The translations under genes were made by a program, and so were the position numbers. From an uncultured Dehalococcoidia bacterium (GTDB lineage: Bacteria > Chloroflexota > Dehalococcoidia > GIF9 > UBA5629), in assembly GCA_937975645.1 (NCBI GenBank), contig CALJTV010000005.1, forward strand, positions 128,021 to 192,020: 64,000 bases of DNA. Direction: 5' to 3'. Shown here one piece after another: positions 58,593 to 64,000 of this stretch. The notes below the pieces were generated by a model. That model was not told the DNA's origin. It did not search any database and was given only the letters and a program-made list of their open reading frames with translations. Position 1 is the first letter of the stretch, and every line of letters begins with the position of its first letter.

Positions 58593-58613
58593 AGGACAAA
58601 TATGCTGCTGTTT

Positions 58614-58642
58614 TTGACTCATAACAACGCATGCCCTACAAT
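58614..58642 (+). promoter_or_regulatory. Promoter of the nitronate monooxygenase-like gene
   Basis: TTGACT (58614-58619), 17 bp, TACAAT (58637-58642), followed by the CAGGAGG ribosome site of ATG 58674. Confidence 0.75.
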
Positions 58643-58673
58643 ATCCCCAATAAAAATCAGGAGGGAACCTCGC

Positions 58674-59786
58674 ATGATCAAATCAAGATTGTGTGACCTG
58701 CTTGGAATCAGATACCCCATTATACAGGCTGGGATGGGACCTTTCAGTAACAACAACCTGTGTGCGGCTGCAGCCAACGCCGGCGTGCTCGGTCTTCTTT
58801 CCACCAGCGGTCTCTGGGAGAAGGAACGCCAGCCGGTAATCTACAAAGCCTTTGTAGAGACTGCCGAGGCTGACTTTAATGACGACATGGCAACCGTGCT
58901 GGAAAAGGTACTCAAGCGCACCCACAGGCTGGTGAAAAGCAACAAAGGCGTTTTTGGCATCAATGTCATGGTCTCAGCTGAGGTCATTCAAGCTTCGACT
59001 GTACTGATTGACAGGGCCATTAAAGTTCGCCAGGAAAACCCAGAGCTTAGGGACACCTTCAAAGTCATTTTCACCTCCGCCGGTGACCCCATGCCCTGGG
59101 GCGAGAAAATCAAGGGTGCCGGGTTCACCTGGATACACGTGGTACCTTCAGTAAGGGCTGCCCAACGCTGCAAGCGGGCTGGCGTCGATGTCATAGTCGC
59201 CTCCGGTCATGAAGGCGGCTTCCACATCGCCTGGGAACCGGTGCACACCATGGTGTTGCTCCCCGCCGTCGTCGATGCCGTCTCAGACGAGAAAACACTG
59301 GTGGTCGGCGCCGGCGGCTTCTGCGATGGCAGGACACTGGCGGCAGCGCTTGTCCTCGGGGCAGATGGAGCCCAAATAGGGACCCGGTTTCTGGCAACCC
59401 AGGAGAGCGACTTCCCGCCGCTGTGGAAGGAGGCTGTGGTGGCTGCCGAAGACAGGGGCACGCTGGTAGCTCGCGGGTTCGTAGGACCAGCCCGCTGGAT
59501 AAAGAACCCAAGGAGCATCGAACACGCCAGAAACACGCTCCAGAAGTCCCCCGGCGTTTTCCTGGGGACCCCTGATGACTATTCCACCATCGACACTTCG
59601 CTGATCGATTTCGAGCGGGAGTCCATCAAGGCCACCTACGAAGGGAACAGGGAAAAGGCGATGATGGCTGCAGGGGAGGTAGCCCAGCGAATAAACGACC
59701 TACCTACGGTGAGCGACTTGGTACAGCAGATAGTCAAAGAGGCGGAGACTGTCCTGAAAGAGGTCTCGAAAAGGGTCATAGCGTAG
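58674..59786 (+). CDS. Nitronate monooxygenase-like flavoprotein (NMO / FabK family)
   Basis: A 370-residue TIM-barrel FMN protein: IRYPIIQAGMGPFSNNNLCAAAANAGVLG, GINVMVSA, AGVDVIVASGHEGGFH (with the His of the active site), GGFCDGRTLAAALVLGADGAQIGTRFLATQES. The family includes nitronate monooxygenase, enoyl-ACP reductase FabK and PUFA-related enzymes; GGFCDGR-GTRFLA is the general core, so the substrate is open. Further open frame upstream is excluded by the promoter and ribosome site. Confidence 0.88.
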   Translation: MIKSRLCDLLGIRYPIIQAGMGPFSNNNLCAAAANAGVLGLLSTSGLWEKERQPVIYKAFVETAEADFNDDMATVLEKVLKRTHRLVKSNKGVFGINVMVSAEVIQASTVLIDRAIKVRQENPELRDTFKVIFTSAGDPMPWGEKIKGAGFTWIHVVPSVRAAQRCKRAGVDVIVASGHEGGFHIAWEPVHTMVLLPAVVDAVSDEKTLVVGAGGFCDGRTLAAALVLGADGAQIGTRFLATQESDFPPLWKEAVVAAEDRGTLVARGFVGPARWIKNPRSIEHARNTLQKSPGVFLGTPDDYSTIDTSLIDFERESIKATYEGNREKAMMAAGEVAQRINDLPTVSDLVQQIVKEAETVLKEVSKRVIA

Positions 59787-59965
59787 GGGTAGCCAACCAC
59801 AGCTCTCCCCTCACCTGCAGCTGCTGCGTTGCCCCGGGCTACAAAAACATCTCTGACAAAATTTCTATAATGTCGTAACTGGGCGGATAACCTACCGCTC
59901 GCTTGACCACCGGTAGCGAGAAGTGATACCTTGTGGTAAAAATCTTCTTTAGTAAAGGGGGAGTC
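59787..59965. other. Short intergenic region before the SDR cluster
   Basis: A possible promoter is TTGACC (59903-59908), 18 bp, TACCTT (59927-59932), weak at the -10. An inverted CTACCG/CGGTAG pair (about 59892-59897 and 59911-59916) overlaps the -35. Nothing else is seen. Confidence 0.35.
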
Positions 59966-60772
59966 ATGGATCTAACCAAAATATCGCTGAAGGGTAAGGT
60001 GGCTTTAATCAGCGGCGCCAGCCGCGGTATCGGTGAAGCCACCGCATACGCATTTGCCGATGCCGGCGCCGATGTAGTGGTCGCCAGCCGGAAGCTGGCA
60101 GACCTGGAGAAGGTCGCAGACAACATACGCACCAGGGGAGTGAGGAGCCTGGCTATAGCCTCGCACGTGGCTAAGATCGAGGACTCCAAGAGCTTAGTGA
60201 ACAAGGTGGTCGAGGAGTTCGGGCGCATTGACATCCTGTTCAACAACGCCGGTACCAACCCCTATATGGGCCCGCTGATGAATGCCGAGGAGTGGGCATG
60301 GGACGTGACCTTCAATGTAAACCTGAAAGGACCGTTTTTCCTCGCCCAGCTTGTTGCCCGGGTCATGAAAGAGCAGGGCGGTGGTGTCATAATCAACACC
60401 GCCTCAGTAGCCGGCCTCAGACCTGGTGCCCTCAACATCTACAGCGTCACCAAAGCTGCATACATCATGCTCACACAGGTGATGGCGGCAGAGTGGGGGC
60501 AGTGGGGCATCAGGGTAAACGCCATAGCACCGGGGGTGATCAAGACCAGGCTCAGCGAGGCACTCTGGAAAGGTGAAGCTGGCAAGCTCGCCGCAGAAAG
60601 GACACCGCTCCTTCGCCTAGGTGAGCCAGAGGATGTCGCTGGAGTGGTCCTCTTCCTCGCCTCCGACCTGGCGCGGTACATCACCGGCGCCACTATCGTG
60701 GTCGATGGTGGCGAAATCGTTGGTCCCCCCACATACCGCCCCGGCAGCGCAGCGCCACAACCAATTGAATAA
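59966..60772 (+). CDS. SDR-family oxidoreductase 1
   Basis: A 268-residue classical short-chain dehydrogenase: NAD(P) motif SGASRGIGEA near residues 16-25, NNAG at 88-91 region, Ser of INTASVAG, YSVTK catalytic Tyr/Lys, and RVNAIAPGVIKT. ATG 59966 has AAAGGGGGAG upstream. It is the first of three tandem SDR genes (22-bp gap to the next). It probably interconverts hydroxy and keto groups; NAD versus NADP and substrate cannot be told. Confidence 0.91.
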   Translation: MDLTKISLKGKVALISGASRGIGEATAYAFADAGADVVVASRKLADLEKVADNIRTRGVRSLAIASHVAKIEDSKSLVNKVVEEFGRIDILFNNAGTNPYMGPLMNAEEWAWDVTFNVNLKGPFFLAQLVARVMKEQGGGVIINTASVAGLRPGALNIYSVTKAAYIMLTQVMAAEWGQWGIRVNAIAPGVIKTRLSEALWKGEAGKLAAERTPLLRLGEPEDVAGVVLFLASDLARYITGATIVVDGGEIVGPPTYRPGSAAPQPIE

Positions 60773-60794
60773 CCAACCCCCAAGGAGACAGGTA

Positions 60795-61601
60795 ATGTTG
60801 GAAGAAAAATTTAACCTCGAAGGAAAGGTGGCAGTGGTCACGGGCGGGGGTGGCGGCTTGGGCACCGCCATCTGCCTCTCATTGGCTGAAGCTGGTGCTG
60901 ACATCGTGGTCACCGACTTCCGTGCCGATGCCGGTGAAGCCACAGCCTCCATGGTCAAGGAGTCCACAGGAAAAAAGGCGGTCTTCTTCCCCGCTGACAT
61001 CACCAAGCCAGAAGAGGTAAACGACATGATGTCCAGAGCCATCAACCAGTGGGGCAAGGTGGACATCCTGGTCAACTGCGCGGGTATCGTCCGTGGTGAA
61101 ATACCCAAGCCTCTCTGGGAGATAACCGACTTTGACTGGCACCGCGGCATAGACACCAACCTCAGCGGTGCCTTCTATTGCTCCCGGGCGGTAGCCAAAC
61201 ATATGGTCGATAGGAGGTACGGCAAGATAATCAATATCGCCTCTGGATTCGGCATGAGGGGACTCAAAGGCAGCTTCATGTACAATACCGCCAAAGCCGG
61301 GGTGATACTGCTCACCATGTCGATGGCGCTCACGCTGGCTGAATATAACATCAGGGTCAACGCTATTGCCCCGGGACTCTTCGAGACCATCGGTCCCAAA
61401 GAACGCTACGACGCTTCAGGACGTTTCATCCCTATGGGCAGGGTGGGGCAGCCCCCTGAGATAGGTGCCCTAGCTGTCTACCTCGCCTCAGATGCCTCCG
61501 ACTACGCCACCGGTGAGGTGTTCTCCATCGATGGCGGCGCCCTTTTCAGCGGCTATGCCCCAATAAACTATATCCCCGTAGTCCCTTTGAAGGAGAAATA
61601 A
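60795..61601 (+). CDS. SDR-family oxidoreductase 2
   Basis: A 268-residue SDR with TGGGGGLGTA as cofactor motif, Asp after the second strand (VVTDFRADAG, suggesting NAD preference), VNCAGI, YNTAK and RVNAIAPGLFETIGP. AAGGAG precedes the ATG. It follows SDR 1 and ends 1 bp before SDR 3; the three probably form one transcript. Confidence 0.9.
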   Translation: MLEEKFNLEGKVAVVTGGGGGLGTAICLSLAEAGADIVVTDFRADAGEATASMVKESTGKKAVFFPADITKPEEVNDMMSRAINQWGKVDILVNCAGIVRGEIPKPLWEITDFDWHRGIDTNLSGAFYCSRAVAKHMVDRRYGKIINIASGFGMRGLKGSFMYNTAKAGVILLTMSMALTLAEYNIRVNAIAPGLFETIGPKERYDASGRFIPMGRVGQPPEIGALAVYLASDASDYATGEVFSIDGGALFSGYAPINYIPVVPLKEK

Positions 61602-61602
61602 C

Positions 61603-62361
61603 ATGCTTCCTAGAGGAATGAGCCTTAAAGACAAGGTGGCGGTGGTCGGCGGACTGGGACAAAGCTGGCAGAAAGAGATCGCCTCATATCTGGCAGAGGC
61701 AGGAGCCAATGTAGCCGTCTTCGGCGAGAACAAAGACGAGCTGACAGCAGCGGTGAAGGCTGTGGAGAAACTAGCTAGACAGGCACTCGCAATAACCACC
61801 AGCCCCTTCAGCCCTAAGGAAGTCTCAAAGATGGTGCAGACAGTGCTGGAAAAATGGCAGAAAATAGATATACTGGTAAATAGCTTCAACCTGCCCTTCG
61901 CCAAGCCACTCCCCGAGGTCAGCGCCGCCGAGTGGACTAAGGTGATGGAAGCTAACATCACCCCGGTGTTCATTAGCACCCAGGCAGTTGGTAGACATAT
62001 GCTGGAGAGAAAGGAAGGCAGGGTGATAAACATCACCTCGGGCCTTGCCGAAAGGGGCATCCCCAACGGCAGCGCCTACTGCGCTGCCAAGGGAGCAGTG
62101 GTGCAGTTCACTAGGGCTGTGGCTCTGGAATGGGCAAAAAACAATGTGCGGGTAAACGCCATCGCCCTCGGCTGGATGGAAAACAGCGCTGAGACCAGTA
62201 AGGAGGAGTGGCGCCAGGTTCTAGTGCGCTATGCACCGCTGAAGCGTTTAGCTAAGCCTGAAGATTTTGCTGCCGCTCTGGTCTATCTGGCTTCCGACGC
62301 CTCCAGCTTCGTCACCGGCTCCACCTTCTACATCACCGGCGGGCTGATGGCACACGGTTAA
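61603..62361 (+). CDS. SDR-family protein 3 with altered cofactor motif
   Basis: A 252-residue SDR paralogue. The usual TGxxxGxG is replaced by GGLGQSWQKE (residues 16-25), and NNAG is replaced by VNSFN, but catalytic Tyr and Lys (AYCAAKG) with the Ser of ITSGLAERG are kept, as is RVNAIALGWMEN. The glycine-poor motif and the lost NAG resemble enoyl-ACP reductase-like or atypical SDRs, so cofactor binding may be different. AAGGAG in the end of SDR 2 serves the ATG. Confidence 0.85.
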   Translation: MLPRGMSLKDKVAVVGGLGQSWQKEIASYLAEAGANVAVFGENKDELTAAVKAVEKLARQALAITTSPFSPKEVSKMVQTVLEKWQKIDILVNSFNLPFAKPLPEVSAAEWTKVMEANITPVFISTQAVGRHMLERKEGRVINITSGLAERGIPNGSAYCAAKGAVVQFTRAVALEWAKNNVRVNAIALGWMENSAETSKEEWRQVLVRYAPLKRLAKPEDFAAALVYLASDASSFVTGSTFYITGGLMAHG

Positions 62362-62411
62362 AACAGCCAGCGCCGATAAGGAACGCTCTGCGGAGATATT
62401 TTCGGGCAAGC

Positions 62412-63143
62412 ATGCGCTATGCTATCCTCGCCGACATACACGCCAACCTTGTTGCCTTCCAGGCGGTACTTGACCATGCTCAAGCTCGCGGCGGCTTCGA
62501 TGAAATCTGGTGTCTGGGCGATATAGTGGGCTACGGTCCCGAGCCGCACCAGTGCATCGAACTGCTGCGCAGTTTCAAGCATTTGTGTATAGCCGGCAAC
62601 CACGACTGGGCATCCATCGGCAACATTGATACCTCCGACTTCAACCCGGTGGCTGCCCAGGCTTGCCACTGGACAGCAAACCAGCTCAGTGAAGAAGACA
62701 TCGCCTACTTGAAGGCATTACCCCTCACCCTCGTCCAGGACAACTTCACCCTCGCCCATGGCAGCCCCCGCGAGCCCATCTGGGAGTACCTCCTCTCTCC
62801 GGAACAAGCAAGGGAAAACCTAGACCATTTCACCACGGCATACTGTCTGGTCGGTCACTCCCACATACCGCTTATCTTCGAGCAGGCGGGACAGGGCATG
62901 GCTTACCAGGTACTTAATGACGGCATGAAGATAGGGCTGGGTGAAAACCGCCTCATCCTCAACCCTGGCGGCGTGGGACAGCCCAGAGACGGCGACCCCC
63001 GAGCCGCCTATGCCATTTACGATAGCCAAACGCAGACAGTGTCCCTTTTCCGGGTAGAATACGATATCGCCAGCACCCAGAAGAAGATGGCAGAGCAGGG
63101 GCTTCCCCTGTCCCTCATCCTCCGCCTCAGCCACGGCTGGTAA
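62412..63143 (+). CDS. YfcE/MPPE-type metallophosphoesterase
   Basis: A 243-residue calcineurin-like phosphoesterase. Metal ligands: ILADIHANLVAF, CLGDIVGYGPEP, CIAGNHDWA, TLAHGSPREP and LVGHSHIPLI, then LNPGGVGQPRDGDPRAAYAIYD, which is typical for the family of phosphodiesterases like YfcE. The substrate (cyclic nucleotides or others) is unknown. It is 50 bp downstream of the SDR cluster. Confidence 0.9.
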   Translation: MRYAILADIHANLVAFQAVLDHAQARGGFDEIWCLGDIVGYGPEPHQCIELLRSFKHLCIAGNHDWASIGNIDTSDFNPVAAQACHWTANQLSEEDIAYLKALPLTLVQDNFTLAHGSPREPIWEYLLSPEQARENLDHFTTAYCLVGHSHIPLIFEQAGQGMAYQVLNDGMKIGLGENRLILNPGGVGQPRDGDPRAAYAIYDSQTQTVSLFRVEYDIASTQKKMAEQGLPLSLILRLSHGW

Positions 63144-63216
63144 AATATATCCGTGAAGACCACCAAAGGAAAGCCAGCACACCAACGCCGCTGCTCTAGA
63201 CACACAATTTGTAAAT

Positions 63217-63292
63217 GTTTCGGAAAGGACCTAATCCTCGCAAGGGGACTCTTACCCCACAAAATCTTGGGATTTTGTGGGGACCCCGAAAC
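63217..63292. other. Nested inverted repeat, possible structured RNA
   Basis: GTTTCGG (63217-63223) and CCGAAAC (63286-63292) enclose a 12-bp stem CCCCACAAAATC (63255-63266) / GATTTTGTGGGG (63271-63282) with loop TTGG. A competing GGGG/CCCC pair lies at about 63244-63258. It is downstream of the phosphoesterase gene and upstream of a repeat. Confidence 0.5.
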
Positions 63293-63354
63293 TTATGACT
63301 TAAGGACGGATGTAAGTCAGAAAGAAGCTAGTCCTTGGAAAGGGCTCAGACCTG

Positions 63355-63402
63355 CCTCCCTCTCGCTTGAGGAAGAGAGTTAGGGTGAGGGCGCCTCACC
63401 CT
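63355..63402. repeat. REP-like repeat with AGGGTGAGG hairpin
   Basis: A CCTCCCTCTC...GAAGAGAGTTAGGGTGAGG unit whose tail AGGGTGAGG (63382-63390) pairs with CCTCACCCT (63394-63402). It shares AGAGAGTTAG and a G-rich tail with the copies at 39447 and 46241. Confidence 0.65.
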
Positions 63403-63570
63403 CGGAAAACAAAGTAGCCCTGGCAAGGCGACCCTTGCCGAGCCAGCTGTTGTACTAGCCATGGCAAAAGCCCCCATCGGTTAGAGGCTTAAAAATATAT
63501 CACAAGGCTGGTGAACCCTAAACTTTGTCCCTCTAGTAAAGCCTAAATAATAAAGGACACTGCAGCCTAT

Positions 63571-63600
63571 TTGTAGCCAGCCCGGCACAGTCTTTATAAT
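63571..63600 (+). promoter_or_regulatory. Promoter of the alpha/beta hydrolase
   Basis: TTGTAG (63571-63576), 18 bp, TATAAT (63595-63600). A start near 63607 precedes the AAGGG at 63612-63616. Confidence 0.55.
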
Positions 63601-63624
63601 AGGCAGCATACAAGGGCAGAATAT

Positions 63625-64000
63625 TTGTCGGTGTCCGCTCTAGCTGTCATCACATACTTTGCAATCTTTCTAGCAGCCATCATTACGGCGTTCCTCGTCG
63701 AACTCCTGGTTGTGTCCCTATATCCCAACATTTCTGCACCGAAACAGCCCCTTGTAAGAAAAGCAAAGCCCGCATACACAGGACACCACCTTTCTAGCAT
63801 AAGGCAGGACGTTAGCTTCAAGGTTGATGGCAGCCGGGTAAGCGCCTGGCTATATCTGCCCGACGTCCTCTCTTCGCCGGTGCCTTGCATCGTGATGGCA
63901 CACGGTCTCGGCGCCACAAAGAATATGGCGTTGGACTTGTACGCCACCTGTTTTCGGGATGCGGGTATGGCAGTGCTGGTATTCGACTACCGCCACCTGG
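63625..64000 (+). CDS. Alpha/beta hydrolase with N-terminal membrane helix, 3' end cut by window edge
   Basis: The first 125 codons of a membrane-anchored hydrolase. A hydrophobic helix covers about residues 5-27 (ALAVITYFAIFLAAIITAF). It is followed by SFKVDGSRVSAWLYLPD and then PCIVMAHGLGATKNMALD with the HG oxyanion element of alpha/beta hydrolases, and VLVFDYRHL. The nucleophile elbow is outside the window. TTG 63625 is favoured because AAGGG is 8 bp upstream; GTG 63631 is the alternative. The substrate is unknown. Confidence 0.8.
   Translation, partial: MSVSALAVITYFAIFLAAIITAFLVELLVVSLYPNISAPKQPLVRKAKPAYTGHHLSSIRQDVSFKVDGSRVSAWLYLPDVLSSPVPCIVMAHGLGATKNMALDLYATCFRDAGMAVLVFDYRHL

Larger units (their letters stand above)
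63144..63624. other. Gene-free region with hairpins
   Basis: About 480 bp without a convincing gene. It contains the nested stem structure at 63217-63292, the repeat at 63355-63402, a stem CTTGCC/GGCAAG near 63425-63445 and the promoter before the hydrolase. A plus-strand open frame at 63153-63383 was rejected. Confidence 0.6.

Noticed and set aside
63153-63383. Plus-strand open frame of 76 codons downstream of the phosphoesterase
   Set aside because: It runs through hairpins and a repeat, has no conserved look and no ribosome site.

Overview
The window reads as a bacterial chromosome fragment, probably a Chloroflexota (Dehalococcoidia-like) bacterium living as an anaerobic heterotroph. This assignment is an inference from gene content: an archaeal-type translin homologue, FmdB zinc ribbons, a ThiD2-ThiE fusion, an AroK-AroB fusion, IorAB ferredoxin oxidoreductase, LivHMGF/K transporters and many CaiB/BaiF CoA-transferases. 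No rRNA or marker protein search was possible. There is no sign of phage, insertion sequences, CRISPR or toxin-antitoxin modules. The window cuts genes at both ends.

Layout. 1-7.3 kb (minus): a tightly overlapped operon alaS-ruvX-aroE-sppA-aroC-aroKB, with aroKB running off the left edge. 7.4-9.8 kb (plus): two FmdB zinc ribbons, ThiD2-ThiE and translin. 9.9-21.5 kb: first acid-uptake and CoA-activation region: thiolase (minus), LivHMGF followed at 1-bp spacing by a pair of family III CoA-transferases (plus), then the binding protein LivK and a lipoprotein convergent to them, a GYD protein and an enoyl-CoA hydratase. 21.6-25.8 kb: tRNA-Thr(CGU), iorA, iorB, aminotransferase and thioesterase. 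25.9-34.5 kb: a divergent biotin carboxylase, then acyl-CoA ligase-LivH-LivM-LivK-LivF, with LivG inverted at the far end. 34.6-39.3 kb: unknown acidic-tailed protein, LysE exporter, GuaB3-type enzyme and acetoacetyl-CoA ligase. 39.5-46.6 kb: housekeeping genes rsmI, metG, a polyprenyl synthase, ftsH, an endonuclease IV-like protein and DUF167. 46.8-52.4 kb: PEBP lipoprotein, a large surface protein and a second CoA-transferase pair. 52.6-57.4 kb: rsfS, operon thiL-tsaE-tsaB-ndk, zinc-ribbon membrane proteins and a lipoprotein. 57.4-64 kb: Fe-S aldo/keto reductase, nitronate monooxygenase-like protein, three tandem SDRs, a phosphoesterase and a truncated alpha/beta hydrolase.

How the genes may work together. 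Two Liv-type importers, CoA ligases and CoA-transferases, a hydratase, thiolase, SDR dehydrogenases and IorAB form a coherent set for taking up organic or amino acids, trapping them as CoA thioesters and oxidising them with ferredoxin reduction. The substrates cannot be read from sequence. The strongest unusual signal is that both CoA-transferase pairs combine one subunit that keeps the catalytic Asp with a partner that has lost it (Asp to Trp, Asp to Gly), which suggests obligate heteromers. A second signal is a set of housekeeping genes (alaS, thiL, DUF167, rsfS, rsmI) whose -10 boxes lie so close to the start codon that their mRNAs should be leaderless or nearly so, often with TGnTATAAT extended -10 elements.
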